Assembly: GCA_902557415.1 (NCBI GenBank)
Contig: CACEAA010000004.1
Coordinates: 1 to 64,000 of the forward strand
Direction of reading: 5' to 3'
Source of the DNA: an uncultured Pseudomonadota bacterium
Lineage (GTDB): Bacteria; Pseudomonadota; Gammaproteobacteria; Ga0077536
DNA length: 64,000 nt
Positions 34,830-44,336 of this stretch are shown here, one piece after another. How positions within the stretch are numbered: the first letter of the stretch is position 1; the number at the start of each line of letters is the position of its first letter. The translations under genes were made by a program, and so were the position numbers. The notes under the pieces were generated by a model. That model did no database searches. It saw nothing but the letters and a program-made list of their open reading frames with translations, and was not told where the DNA came from.

Positions 34830-36248
34830 TTATTTTTTTTTCACGTGCCGCATTAGACGACGACGTTTATTTTGCTGTCGCTTAGTGAGCTGATTTTTTC
34901 TGCCTGAGTAAGGATTATCTCCATTTAGGAAAAATAATTTCACCGGAGTTCCAATCAAATCTAGTTCAGCTCGAAAAAAATTTTCCAAATATCTTTTGTA
35001 ACTAGCGGGAAGTGTCTCGACTAGGTTTCCATGTATCACGATTTTAGGAGGGTTTTCTCCCCCCATATGGGCGAAGCGAAGTTTCACTCTTCTACCTTTT
35101 ACCATCGGAGCGGGATGAGACGTTACAGCGTCTAATAGGATATTAGTTATATCTTTAGTTTTATGCTTTCTGACAGATGCTTCGTAAGACTTATTGATAG
35201 ATAAGAACAAGCTCTTTAAACCATTACCTTCTAGGGCTGAAATTTTGCAAATATCTATAAATTTGGCAAACGTTAGTCTTCTGTCGAGCTCTTTTAGACA
35301 CGTCTCGCGACCTTCTGCGTCCAGAGTATCCCATTTGTTTGTGGCAATCACTAGTGAACCTCCATTATCTAGAGTAAGACCTAGAAGGTGCAGGTCTTGA
35401 TCAGTGATACCTTCCTTCGCGTCGATCACTAATACTATTACATGAGCATGTTCTAGCGCTTGCAGGCTCTGCATGACGCTAAACTTTTCAGCTATACCTG
35501 TAGTCTTCCCTTTGCGACGAATACCTGCAGTATCAATAATAGTGTAGTTCTGATCACGCCACGTGAAATCAAAGTCAATGCTGTCTCGAGTAGTTCCAGG
35601 GACATCACTAGTGATCATACTATTTTGTCCGATGATCCGATTCACTAAGGTTGATTTCCCAACATTTGGTCTACCTATGACTGAAATTTTTATTCTTTTA
35701 GAACTGTCTTTTAGACCTGCTACTGCATTCACTGAAGGCCAGTCAACGCTTATATCTTCTACTAGAGACCCTATGCCTTCACCATGACTAGCGGAGATCG
35801 GTATGATAGTGCCTATTTGAAGTGGACTAAATTCTGCGATGATGAAGTCCTTATCCAAGCCTTCAGATTTGTTTACCGCGATGACGACACGTTTGTTCAA
35901 ACGTCTAAGACTTTCAGCAAGTAGTTCATCAGCAGCGTTTAAACCTGTTCTTCCATCGACCACGAAGATAATGACACTGCACTCTTTAGCCACTTCTAGT
36001 GATTTCTCGGCCGCAATTATTCCAATCTCGCTCTCTTCAGAAGAGTCAATTCCTCCAGTATCTACTACTATGTAATCTTTATCACCAATTTTTCCTAGCC
36101 CTACTTTAGGATCGCGTGTTAGTCCAGCAATATCTGCGACCAGGGCCGAACGTGTTTTTGTAATCCGGTTGAATAATGTGGATTTACCTACGTTAGGACG
36201 ACCGACTATAGCTACGGTTGGCTTTAACTGTAGGTTATGATTTTCCAT
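34830..36248 (-). CDS. der: Ribosome biogenesis GTPase Der (EngA)
   Basis: Double GTPase needed for 50S subunit assembly. First G domain: GRPNVGKST (16-24), DTGG switch, AVNKSEGLD as G4 (Glu where many members have Asp); second: GRPNVGKST (about 191-199), DVPGTTRDSID, DTAGIRR and ATNKWDTLD. A C-terminal KH-like domain (VKLRFAHMGGENPPKIVIHG) and a basic tail end the protein. 472 residues. It closes the ndk-to-der minus-strand series; its stop lies in a CGGCAC/GTGCCG inverted repeat (34823-34850) at the convergent junction. Confidence 0.97.
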   Translation of the reverse strand: MENHNLQLKPTVAIVGRPNVGKSTLFNRITKTRSALVADIAGLTRDPKVGLGKIGDKDYIVVDTGGIDSSEESEIGIIAAEKSLEVAKECSVIIFVVDGRTGLNAADELLAESLRRLNKRVVIAVNKSEGLDKDFIIAEFSPLQIGTIIPISASHGEGIGSLVEDISVDWPSVNAVAGLKDSSKRIKISVIGRPNVGKSTLVNRIIGQNSMITSDVPGTTRDSIDFDFTWRDQNYTIIDTAGIRRKGKTTGIAEKFSVMQSLQALEHAHVIVLVIDAKEGITDQDLHLLGLTLDNGGSLVIATNKWDTLDAEGRETCLKELDRRLTFAKFIDICKISALEGNGLKSLFLSINKSYEASVRKHKTKDITNILLDAVTSHPAPMVKGRRVKLRFAHMGGENPPKIVIHGNLVETLPASYKRYLENFFRAELDLIGTPVKLFFLNGDNPYSGRKNQLTKRQQNKRRRLMRHVKKK

Positions 36249-36283
36249 TCGAAATAAACGGTCTTGTGGGCAATTATATTTTT

Positions 36284-37492
36284 TTACTTAAGTCTCATAG
36301 CGACAACTCGGCCATTTGAGGAGTACGATATGAGAGAATCGGATGTCCTTAGGGATCGCGCAATAATTCGACTCTTGTCTAGTCTTGACTTATAGACAAA
36401 CTCACCGGTTTGAGCATTCATCCAGAGCGCGTAACCTTCCGAGTCACACACTGCAACGTATCCATTATAGTAAGCAGGTGCAGTAGGGTAGCGTTCTTTT
36501 AATTCATCTTTTTTCCACACAGACGCCCCAGTCTCAGAATTAAGCGCCCAAATGGAACCTTCTTCATCTGTCACATAGACATACCTGCCTCCTACAGATA
36601 TTCCAGCATAAGAGGAAATTTCTCGAGTCCATAGGATCCGTCCATCGATGCTTGATATCGCGGAAACTCCCCCGTGGAAGCTCGCGACAAAGATTGTATT
36701 CTTTTGAACAATAGGGGCAGAATCTACGTCTACCATCCTATCTAAGTCAGATCTGCCACTTGGAATAGCTAAAGGATTATCCCATAAACTTTGACCCGAC
36801 TTTAAATCCAATGCAACTAGCCTGCCATTGTCGAAGCCGGCAAATACTCGATCACCGCTTATAACAGGTGGTGCATTTCCTCTCAAAGTGAGTGACGGTA
36901 CTGTACGATCGTAATTCCAAATTTCTTTGCCAGTCGCGGAGTCAAGACCAAAGATGTTACCATCACCTGTCCGTACTACTGTGATTTGATTAAACGCAGT
37001 TGGGGCAGCTAGGACCTCACTGGAAACTTTTGCGACCCATTTCAGGTTGCCGGTTTGAACATCCCTAGCTATGACACGACCATCTCCGGTACCAACTAGC
37101 ACCATTCCATCTCCGCCGCCAGCGCCGCTAGTATAATTGACATTCTTATCGTGAATTTGCCAGACGGGCTTGCCTGATGATATGTCAGTAGCAACTAGTT
37201 TTCCATACTGATCGGCTACGAATAGATACCCCCCAATGACGGAGGGAGTTAGTTTTAAATATAGATTTTCTGCACCTTTTCCTATTCGCTTAGACCAGAT
37301 CTCATCTACAGATATTTTCGACTTATAAGAGTCGCTTAGTACGTCGCTATCATCGACTTCTGTACTTTCTCGGCTAATGAAACTACCGAGCGATTTCGAG
37401 CTTCTGAATTTTGAAAAATTGTAGTCACTACAACTAGCTAGAAAGCACGCGCATATCGTTACCCCAATCACCTTGCGGATAGACAGACTCAT
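36284..37492 (-). CDS. bamB: Outer membrane protein assembly factor BamB
   Basis: Lipoprotein beta-propeller of the BAM complex. Lipobox LASC in VIGVTICACFLASCSDY; then eight PQQ-like repeats, e.g. YLFVADQYGKLVATDISSGK, VLVGTGDGRVIARDVQTGN, VFAGFDNGRLVALDLKSGQS and YVTDEEGSIWALNSETGA. 402 residues, as usual. Its first four bases overlap the yfgM stop (37489-37492). bamC is in the window too, at 32.9 kb. Confidence 0.96.
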   Translation of the reverse strand: MSLSIRKVIGVTICACFLASCSDYNFSKFRSSKSLGSFISRESTEVDDSDVLSDSYKSKISVDEIWSKRIGKGAENLYLKLTPSVIGGYLFVADQYGKLVATDISSGKPVWQIHDKNVNYTSGAGGGDGMVLVGTGDGRVIARDVQTGNLKWVAKVSSEVLAAPTAFNQITVVRTGDGNIFGLDSATGKEIWNYDRTVPSLTLRGNAPPVISGDRVFAGFDNGRLVALDLKSGQSLWDNPLAIPSGRSDLDRMVDVDSAPIVQKNTIFVASFHGGVSAISSIDGRILWTREISSYAGISVGGRYVYVTDEEGSIWALNSETGASVWKKDELKERYPTAPAYYNGYVAVCDSEGYALWMNAQTGEFVYKSRLDKSRIIARSLRTSDSLISYSSNGRVVAMRLK

Positions 37493-38136
37493 TTAATATC
37501 CTTTGCCTTAATATTTTCTAGCATATTGATTTTAAGAAGTAAGTAGCGCGTATCTTGGCCGATATTATTATAGTTTGTTAGCGCCTCGTCATAGGCTTTA
37601 CCAGCCGCTTTGAGATCACCTTGTTCCTGATAGATGTCCCCTAATAATTCAAGAGACCTATCGGCTGGTTTGAGGTTAGAGTTGAGAAGAACTAATCTAG
37701 CATCTTCCGCATTACTTTCCTGAAGCAAAATTCTTGCTAGCCGTTCACGAGCAATAGTGTCCAATTCTATTTGTTTTCCTTCGATGATAACTTGGTTGAG
37801 TAAATTTTTAGCGGAAGACGTATTTCCACTTTCGAATTTAATTTTGGCAAGTATTAGTTTAGATAGGAGCGCATAATTAGAACTTTTATCGAATTCGATG
37901 ATTGCGTGGGCTAGAGATTCAGCATCGTCCAGGCGATTTTCATTAAACGCCACTAGTAACTGAGAGTAGTTGATCGATAGATTCTCAGCTTTTTGATTTT
38001 TAATAGACGACCAGTATGTAAAGCCACCAAATAATCCAATCGCTAGAGTGGCTGACATTACCACAGCAAGCCCATTTTTCGCCCACCACTCTTTTATTTT
38101 ATTTGAAAGTTCTTCGTCAGTTGTATAGTCGTTCAA
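37489..38136 (-). CDS. yfgM: YfgM family TPR membrane protein (SecYEG ancillary factor)
   Basis: Single-helix inner-membrane protein with a periplasmic TPR domain; in E. coli it binds SecYEG with PpiD and helps periplasmic proteins fold. Short cytoplasmic N-terminus, helix NGLAVVMSATLAIGLFGGFT (about 20-39), the family segment YWSSIKNQKAENLSINYSQL, then TPR helices (ILLQESNAEDARLVLLNSNL; LELLGDIYQEQGDLKAAGKA). 215 residues. Between hisS and bamB, its fixed place in gammaproteobacteria. Confidence 0.93.
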   Translation of the reverse strand: MNDYTTDEELSNKIKEWWAKNGLAVVMSATLAIGLFGGFTYWSSIKNQKAENLSINYSQLLVAFNENRLDDAESLAHAIIEFDKSSNYALLSKLILAKIKFESGNTSSAKNLLNQVIIEGKQIELDTIARERLARILLQESNAEDARLVLLNSNLKPADRSLELLGDIYQEQGDLKAAGKAYDEALTNYNNIGQDTRYLLLKINMLENIKAKDIK

Positions 38137-38209
38137 TTTCTTAGCCCTTCTTCAGTATACATCTCAGAATATCGCTTTAAATTATAGCGTGGTTAGCTTG
38201 GTCAAGGTA

Positions 38210-39505
38210 TTAGCTATTTGTAATAAGCATTTCACGCAGGATTTCTTTTAGCTCGTGTTCATCACATGTGATTTGTTGATCGTTGGTTCGTAGCGGTTTA
38301 ATAGTGACTTTTTTGGCTTCGGCCTCATTAGCGCCGATTAAGATCGCTACGCGCGCGCCTGCACGATCTGCTTTTTTCATACGAGCCTTCAGTTTTCCAC
38401 CATTGACATGAAGTACGGTTTTTAAAGAGGGCATATGTGAGCGCAAATATTCCGCGGCTTGAATTGCGAGGAGCTCGTAATTGTCGTCGGTCGCTATAAC
38501 GTAAACATCTGGAATTTGTGGCAAGACTGTATTTTGCTGTACTTTCCGAAGTTCGATTATTCTTTCAAGGCCCATAGCGCAACCAGTTGCAGGCGATGGC
38601 TTGCCACCCATGGTTTCGACTAGACTGTCATACCGACCTCCTGCACAAATAGCACTCTGAGCACCTAGCTCATCGGTGACCCACTCGAAGACTGTTTTGT
38701 TGTAGTAATCCAGCCCTCTAACAAGCTTCGGATTGATTGTGTATTTTATGTTGTTTGCGGAAAGCGTCTGTTCGAAACTTGTAAAGTGAGCTTTCGAGTC
38801 ACGATCAAGATAGTCTGATAATAAAGGAGCTCCGGAAATAAGGTCTTTAAGGCCCGGGTTTTTACTGTCCAATATTCTCAAAGGATTAGAATTTAACCGA
38901 GCTAGACTTGGTTCGTCTAAAAGCTTTTTAAAGGGACTGAAGTAGTTTACTAGCGCCGCTGTATAGTTAGCACGTGATTCCTCATTTCCCAGAGAGTTCA
39001 CTTCTAAGCGCACATTTTGGATGCTTAGTGCATCCCAGAGTCTGCTAGTGAGCATAATTAGCTCAGCGTCGCTTTGTGGAGACTCAGCACCAAACACTTC
39101 TATTCCTACTTGGTGAAATTGTCGTAATCTTCCTCGCTGCGGTCTTTCATGGCGAAACATAGGTCCCATATACCAAAGGCGTTGCGGCACATTCTGCAGC
39201 AGACTATTTTGTAAAACGGCTCGAACGCAACTTGCGGTTCCTTCGGGTCTCAGGGTTAAGCTATCTCCATTTCTATCGTCAAATGAGTACATTTCTTTTT
39301 GTACAATATCTGTCTCATCACCTATGGATCTATGGAAAACACTGGTTTGCTCAAGCATGGGGAGTCGAATTTCTTGATACCCGTAGCATTGGAGTACCGA
39401 CACGATGTGCCCCTCGACTGCCCGCCATTCTGGGGTGTCTATAGGCAACGAATCGTTCATTCCTCTAATTGATTTCGCTAAATTCGCCAAGGAGACCCCT
39501 TTCAT
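38210..39505 (-). CDS. hisS: Histidyl-tRNA synthetase HisS
   Basis: Class II synthetase charging tRNA-His. Motif 1 SIRGMNDSLPIDTPEW and QEIRLPMLEQTSVFHRSIG; motif 2 RLWYMGPMFRHERPQRGRLR; the His-specific LVRGLDYYNKTVFEW and motif 3 GCAMGLERI; C-terminal anticodon-binding domain (VAILIGANEAEAKK). 431 residues. ATG 39505 is taken, but AAGGGG just after it precedes an in-frame TTG at 39490, which may be the real start. ispG, rodZ and pilF, usually between rlmN and hisS, are missing: the gap is 58 bp. Confidence 0.97.
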   Translation of the reverse strand: MKGVSLANLAKSIRGMNDSLPIDTPEWRAVEGHIVSVLQCYGYQEIRLPMLEQTSVFHRSIGDETDIVQKEMYSFDDRNGDSLTLRPEGTASCVRAVLQNSLLQNVPQRLWYMGPMFRHERPQRGRLRQFHQVGIEVFGAESPQSDAELIMLTSRLWDALSIQNVRLEVNSLGNEESRANYTAALVNYFSPFKKLLDEPSLARLNSNPLRILDSKNPGLKDLISGAPLLSDYLDRDSKAHFTSFEQTLSANNIKYTINPKLVRGLDYYNKTVFEWVTDELGAQSAICAGGRYDSLVETMGGKPSPATGCAMGLERIIELRKVQQNTVLPQIPDVYVIATDDNYELLAIQAAEYLRSHMPSLKTVLHVNGGKLKARMKKADRAGARVAILIGANEAEAKKVTIKPLRTNDQQITCDEHELKEILREMLITNS

Positions 39506-39563
39506 TTTATAGTCACTGAATTACAGTATTTTAAGCAAAAAAATAGCAAGAGCACTGTTAGGT

Positions 39564-40643
39564 TTAATGGATGTTCCGAATATTTTTTTTTCTTTTTTTA
39601 ACTTGCCCCACTAGCTGGCCGCACGCGGCATCGATATCGTTACCTCGTGTTTTCCGGGTAATTGTAATAATTCCAGCCCTGTATAGCTTATCACGAAAAT
39701 CATTTATAGCTCTTTCTTCTGAACGTTCAAAGGAGCTGTTTTTATAGGGATTAAATGGTATCAGATTGACTTTAGCGGGGATTCCATCTAGTAGTTTAAT
39801 TAAAACCGACGCTTCCTTGACGGAGTCATTCACGCCCTTAAGCATCACGTACTCAAAAGTGATGTGGTTATCATTGGTCGCCCTGCTATAATTTTTGCAA
39901 GTTTCAAGCAGTTGTTCGATGGGATACTTTTTGTTTAGGGGAACGAGCTTATCTCTTAAATAATTATTAGTTGCATGTAAAGAGATTGCTAGGCTAACTG
40001 GACATTCTTTCGCCAATTTATCTATCCCCGGCACAATTCCAGCCGTACTAAGGGTTATTCTTCTTTTACCCAAATTATAAGCGTTATTGTCCATCATTAG
40101 TTTCATGGCCATAACAGTATTATCAAAGTTAAGCAGGGGCTCGCCCATCCCCATCATTACTACATTAGTTATTGATCGTTTTATATCAGATAGTTCATTT
40201 AATTTTTTCGATGCTAACCAGACTTGTCCAATGATTTCGCTTACTGATAAATTTCGATTAAATCCTTGGGTAGCAGTGGCGCAGAATTGACAATTTAGAG
40301 GACAGCCTACTTGAGAAGATACGCATAAAGTTCCCCGGGAGCCCTCAGGGATATATACCGTTTCCACGCCATTGATGGGGTCGATATTTACTAGCCATTT
40401 CCGGGTGCCATCTTCGGAAATTTGTTCGGTACTTATGCTTGGCACTCGAATTTCTGTTTCCTGGCTTAATTGCTCTCTTAGCTTCTTACTTAGATTAGTC
40501 ATTTCCCCAAAGTTGGTAATGCCGTGTTGGTGAATCCATTTCACTATTTGGATTGCACGAAAGCTAGTTTCACCCAGCTCTTTAAAATAGCTGGCTAAAC
40601 TTTGTGCATCATAATTCATCAAGTTTACGGGTGTTTTTTCCAT
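39564..40643 (-). CDS. rlmN: Dual-specificity 23S rRNA/tRNA adenine-C2 methyltransferase RlmN
   Basis: Radical-SAM enzyme methylating A2503 of 23S rRNA and A37 of some tRNAs. The cluster motif CPLNCQFC gives Cys114/118/121; Cys107 (CVSSQVGC) and a C-terminal Cys in DIDAACGQL (about 342) match the catalytic pair. Also VVMMGMGEPLLNFDN (SAM binding) and RITLSTAGIVPGI. 359 residues, with a basic tail. It begins 9 bp after ndk. Confidence 0.97.
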   Translation of the reverse strand: MEKTPVNLMNYDAQSLASYFKELGETSFRAIQIVKWIHQHGITNFGEMTNLSKKLREQLSQETEIRVPSISTEQISEDGTRKWLVNIDPINGVETVYIPEGSRGTLCVSSQVGCPLNCQFCATATQGFNRNLSVSEIIGQVWLASKKLNELSDIKRSITNVVMMGMGEPLLNFDNTVMAMKLMMDNNAYNLGKRRITLSTAGIVPGIDKLAKECPVSLAISLHATNNYLRDKLVPLNKKYPIEQLLETCKNYSRATNDNHITFEYVMLKGVNDSVKEASVLIKLLDGIPAKVNLIPFNPYKNSSFERSEERAINDFRDKLYRAGIITITRKTRGNDIDAACGQLVGQVKKRKKNIRNIH

Positions 40644-40652
40644 TTTGATTGG

Positions 40653-41081
40653 TCAAATATTACTGTATATATCTTTTTTCTCGAAGAAAAAGGCGATTTC
40701 TGTTTCTGCAGTCTCAGGAGCATCTGAGCCGTGTACTGCGTTTTCAGTCATACTATGCGCAAATTCGGCTCTTACTGTTCCTGGGGCGGCCTCCGCAGGG
40801 TTTGTTGAACCCATGATATCTCGATTCTTTTGGATTGCATTTTCGCCTTCAAGAACTTGCGCCAATATCGGGCCCGTAGTCATAAAGCTTATTAATTCAT
40901 CAAAAAACGGTTTTCCTCGATGCACGTCATAGAAATCTCTAGCCTGATTTTCAGTGAGGCGCAGCATTTTCATGGCTACTACCTTTAATCCCCCTTTTTC
41001 AAATTTATTTATTATTCCGCCGATCTGATTCGCGCTGACTGAGCTTGGCTTTATAAGAGATAGTGTTTGTTCTTGGGGCAT
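40653..41081 (-). CDS. ndk: Nucleoside diphosphate kinase Ndk
   Basis: Transfers gamma-phosphate between nucleoside triphosphates through phospho-His117, in [26 protein letters not shown] at the N-terminus, [14 protein letters not shown] and the nucleotide-binding [18 protein letters not shown] are all family-typical. 142 residues. First gene of the ndk-rlmN-hisS-yfgM-bamB-der series; a TATAAT -10 box sits about 50 bp upstream. Confidence 0.98.
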   Translation of the reverse strand: MPQEQTLSLIKPSSVSANQIGGIINKFEKGGLKVVAMKMLRLTENQARDFYDVHRGKPFFDELISFMTTGPILAQVLEGENAIQKNRDIMGSTNPAEAAPGTVRAEFAHSMTENAVHGSDAPETAETEIAFFFEKKDIYSNI

Positions 41082-41133
41082 TATTAGAAAGTCTCCGTAA
41101 AATTATTCTAAAAAGAATTAAAAATGGAGCGGC

Positions 41134-41139
41134 ATTATA
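41134..41139 (-). promoter_or_regulatory. -10 box of the ndk operon
   Basis: Perfect TATAAT on the minus strand (41139 down to 41134), 53 bp before the ndk ATG in a 117-bp gap after the suf genes. No convincing -35 is seen at 16-18 bp, so it may be activator-dependent or coincidental. Confidence 0.45.
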
Positions 41140-41198
41140 CCTGCAATCATTCTTAACATGATAGCATTCTCAGGCGGTAGTAAAATTGTTTAATTGGT

Positions 41199-41765
41199 TT
41201 AGTAGAGGCCGGTTTCAAGCCTAGCCGCTTCAGACATCATATCTTGATTCCAAGGAGGGTCGAATACCAGTTCAACGTCAACTGACGATATATTGGGTAT
41301 TTGACTAACTTTTGATATGACGTCTTCGACTAGGAAGGGACCCATCCCGCAGCCGGGTGCTGTTAGCGTTAAATCTATTTCTACTCGGTTTCCGGTATCT
41401 TCATAGATTATGTCGCAGCGGTAAATTAGCCCCAGTTCCACTATATTGATTGGGATTTCGGGGTCATAGCAAGTGCTAAGTTGTTCCCAGACTAGTTCGT
41501 CATCTATCAAGGGTGAGTTAAGCGCAGTCTCGAATCTAGTATCTTTTTCCGCTGCTTCCATCCCTAACGCAGAAATATCTGCTTCATTTATCCTGGCCAA
41601 GTTGCCCATAACATTGACCGTTACCGAGCCGCCAAGTGCTTGGGTGATGAACACTTCTGTACCCTTCTCTAAATCGATGGTTATTCCTTGAGGAATCATT
41701 ACGGCTTCACACGCATGTAACAGTTTGATAGGTTCTCGGAAGTCTTGTCCCTTGATTCCATTCAT
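41199..41765 (-). CDS. sufT: Fe-S assembly protein SufT (DUF59/MIP18 domain)
   Basis: Maturation factor thought to help load Fe-S clusters into targets. The N-terminal part (MIPQGITIDLEKGTEVFITQ and LGGSVTVNV) is specific to SufT; the C-terminal MIP18/DUF59 domain starts near residue 95 with CYDPEIPINIVELGLIY, then DLTLTAPGCGMG (conserved Cys) and VELVFDPPWNQDMMSE. 188 residues. It is the last gene of the suf series, 4 bp after sufS, which supports the functional call. Confidence 0.92.
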   Translation of the reverse strand: MNGIKGQDFREPIKLLHACEAVMIPQGITIDLEKGTEVFITQALGGSVTVNVMGNLARINEADISALGMEAAEKDTRFETALNSPLIDDELVWEQLSTCYDPEIPINIVELGLIYRCDIIYEDTGNRVEIDLTLTAPGCGMGPFLVEDVISKVSQIPNISSVDVELVFDPPWNQDMMSEAARLETGLY

Positions 41766-41769
41766 AGTT

Positions 41770-43020
41770 TCAACTCACTAAAATAGGTATGGTTTTTTCA
41801 ATTGCATCGAAAATAGAATCAACCTCTTCGAGAGTGTTGTAGAAGGCGAAGGATACGCGCGCTGTACCTTGCACTCCCATTCGTTGCATTACGGGCATAG
41901 CGCAGTGGTGTCCGGTTCTTATCGCAATCCCTTGGTGGTCAAGTAAAGTTCCTAAATCGTGAGGGTGGACTCCTTTTATATTGAATGAAAGCACCGATGC
42001 TTTATTGGCTGCCGTGCCTAAAATAGTAAGGTCCGAGATCGATTTTGCTCTTTCGGTAGCTCGACGCAAGAGTTCATTTTCGTGGGCAAACACTTTTTCA
42101 AGATCTAAGTGACTAAAATATTCAAGTGCGGTCCCGAGACCGATACCGCCCACGATATTTGGAGTACCAGCTTCAAACTTGTATGGTAGATCATTGTACA
42201 CTGTCTTCTTAAAGCTGACGGTTTTTATCATGTCCCCGCCACCTTGCCATGGGGGCATACTTTCAAGTAGGGCTTCCTTGCCATAAAGTACCCCAACACC
42301 AGTTGGCCCTAGTGCTTTATGACCAGAAAATGCGTAAAAATCGCAGTCTAGTTCTAGTACATCGACCTGATCATGGATTATTGCTTGAGCTCCATCTAAA
42401 AGAATCGCTGCACCTACTTGGTGAGCCTGCTGAGTGATCTTTCTGACTTGATTAATTGTTCCAAGAGCGTTTGAAATGTGACCCACAGCAACCATTTTTG
42501 TATTTTCGGATAGCAGACTCTTAAACTCTTCCATCACAATTTCGCCGGCATCGTTGACGGGCGCTACAACTAATTTCGCTCCGGTTTGCTCGCAAACCAT
42601 TTGCCAAGGAACAATATTTGAATGATGCTCCAATCCGCTTATTAATATTTCACTCTGCGTATCTAATTGCGGACGCGCATAGCTTTGTGCTACTAGGTTG
42701 ATCGCCTCAGTAGTCCCTCGTGTGAAAATAACCTCCGATACACTTCGCGCGTTGATAAATTTTCTAATGAAGTCTCTGGCTTCTTCAAAGGCCTCGGTCG
42801 CTTCTTCGCTGAGAGAGTGGACGCCTCGGTGAATATTAGCATTTTCATTTTCATAGTAATTACTTATTCTGTCGATGACACACTGCGGTTTTTGGGTAGT
42901 GGCAGCATTATCTGCGTAAATGAGATTTTTACCATTTACTGCGGTAGCCAGGATCGGAAAGTCGCTTCTGATGTCATTAACATTAAGTATATCCACAGGC
43001 GATTGTTTTGCGGCGCTCAT
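41770..43020 (-). CDS. sufS: Cysteine desulfurase SufS
   Basis: PLP enzyme taking sulfur from cysteine for cluster assembly. PLP Lys235 is in FYAFSGHKALGPTGVG, the persulfide-carrying Cys373 in RTGHHCAMPVMQRMG; YADNAATTQKP, HRGVHSLSEEATEAFE and EHHSNIVPW are group II (SufS/CsdA) motifs. 416 residues. It lies 5 bp after sufD. SufS normally needs SufE or SufU as sulfur acceptor; no such gene is seen here. The upstream cysE in the same block would raise cysteine supply. Confidence 0.96.
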   Translation of the reverse strand: MSAAKQSPVDILNVNDIRSDFPILATAVNGKNLIYADNAATTQKPQCVIDRISNYYENENANIHRGVHSLSEEATEAFEEARDFIRKFINARSVSEVIFTRGTTEAINLVAQSYARPQLDTQSEILISGLEHHSNIVPWQMVCEQTGAKLVVAPVNDAGEIVMEEFKSLLSENTKMVAVGHISNALGTINQVRKITQQAHQVGAAILLDGAQAIIHDQVDVLELDCDFYAFSGHKALGPTGVGVLYGKEALLESMPPWQGGGDMIKTVSFKKTVYNDLPYKFEAGTPNIVGGIGLGTALEYFSHLDLEKVFAHENELLRRATERAKSISDLTILGTAANKASVLSFNIKGVHPHDLGTLLDHQGIAIRTGHHCAMPVMQRMGVQGTARVSFAFYNTLEEVDSIFDAIEKTIPILVS

Positions 43021-43025
43021 ATCAT

Positions 43026-44336
43026 TTATCCTTGTTGAATAAATTCACTCATTTGGTTATGTCCTAAAAATTTATTTTCTAAAGACTGTCTAAGGGCTGG
43101 CAGTGGAATGGGTCCAATTACCTTTTCAGCGAAGGCGTATATCAGAAGAGCTCTAGCGTCTTTGTAACTTATACCCCGCGACCGTAGATAGAATAGAGCC
43201 GTTTCATCTAGTTGGCCTACCGTAGCGCCATGGGCACAGGTCACATCATCGGCGTAAATTTCAAGTTCAGGTTTTGTGTCTATTTCTGCTAGTTTGGACA
43301 GGAGTAAGTTGTTACTGGCTTGTCGCGCTGAGATTTTTTGCGCGTCAGCGGATACGACAACTTTCCCGTTGAATACTCCTCGACTATTATGATCAAGGAT
43401 CCCACGGTAGAGCTCGTCACTATGGGTGTCACCAACTAGATGCCGAATAGTTGTATGGTGGTCGATATGTTGATCGTTTATACCGGTAAAAAGGCCGTTT
43501 AATCGACAATATGCCGCTCGCCCAGATAGAGAGACATCAATGTCTACCCTACTTAATTTACTCCCCATAACAATCGAGTCAGAGTACAGATTGGCTCCGG
43601 TATCGACTTGGGCATCAATTTTTCCAATATGAGTGGTATTCATGGATTCAATTTGCAACCGGTGGTGATATAAGGTCGAATTTTGGCCAAGTCTGAGATT
43701 TGTTATTACATTAGTGAGACCGCTATCTTTATCATCACTTCTGTACTCTTCAACGATACGTGCCTCCGAGTTTTCACTCATCCTGACGATTATTCTCAGA
43801 GATTTTAATAGCGACTCTGACGACTCTCCTATGAAAATTAACTTGATCACTTTTTCAATCTTGCGGTTTTTTTCAACCTCTATAAGCAAACTATCGCATA
43901 GTGTCAGTATGTTTAGTGCGCTGAAAGTTTCCGCTAGATCGGTCTTGAGTATCGCTTCTAAATTATACTTTTCGTCTGCCTTTTTAGTCGCAGTAGGGCG
44001 TATATTAATGCCATTTTGCAATAGTTCGTCTGAGCTCAAATCTGGTTGAAAAAAACCATTAATGAAAACGATATGTATTTTGTCCGCTTCTACAAAGTCG
44101 TCTCTAGAGTAGATTTTTTTTACCAAACCACCAGAGTTGTGTTCGCCCGCTATTAGATAATCATTTTTCTTGAGATTATGCAGACTCGTATATTTCCAAG
44201 ACTCCTCCTTAGTACTCGGATAGTCCCGCGAAGAAATTGTCTTGAGTGCGTCAGCTCTGAGTCGCTCCAGCCAGTCGCCAGTATCAGAGTTTGATCTAGG
44301 AAGCCGCTGTAAGATTGCTTGAAGCGAATTACTCAT
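43026..44336 (-). CDS. sufD: Fe-S cluster assembly scaffold subunit SufD
   Basis: Partner of SufB in the SufBC2D scaffold. The N-terminal helical part (WLERLRADALKTISSRDYPS; EESWKYTSL) precedes the beta-helix core, and the C-terminus has EIYADDVTCAHGATVGQLDE and [20 protein letters not shown], the SufBD signature including the conserved His in CAHGATVG. 436 residues. It overlaps sufC by 4 bp (44333-44336). Confidence 0.95.
   Translation of the reverse strand: MSNSLQAILQRLPRSNSDTGDWLERLRADALKTISSRDYPSTKEESWKYTSLHNLKKNDYLIAGEHNSGGLVKKIYSRDDFVEADKIHIVFINGFFQPDLSSDELLQNGINIRPTATKKADEKYNLEAILKTDLAETFSALNILTLCDSLLIEVEKNRKIEKVIKLIFIGESSESLLKSLRIIVRMSENSEARIVEEYRSDDKDSGLTNVITNLRLGQNSTLYHHRLQIESMNTTHIGKIDAQVDTGANLYSDSIVMGSKLSRVDIDVSLSGRAAYCRLNGLFTGINDQHIDHHTTIRHLVGDTHSDELYRGILDHNSRGVFNGKVVVSADAQKISARQASNNLLLSKLAEIDTKPELEIYADDVTCAHGATVGQLDETALFYLRSRGISYKDARALLIYAFAEKVIGPIPLPALRQSLENKFLGHNQMSEFIQQG

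Noticed and set aside
34823-34850. CGGCAC/GTGCCG inverted repeat at the end of der as a bidirectional terminator
   Set aside because: The T-run is inside the 16-base loop rather than after the stem, and the der stop lies in the loop, so it does not look like an intrinsic terminator.
35890-35910. NKSE instead of NKxD in the first G domain of Der as a functional defect
   Set aside because: Glu at this position occurs in other bacterial Der proteins as I recall, and the rest of the domain is intact.
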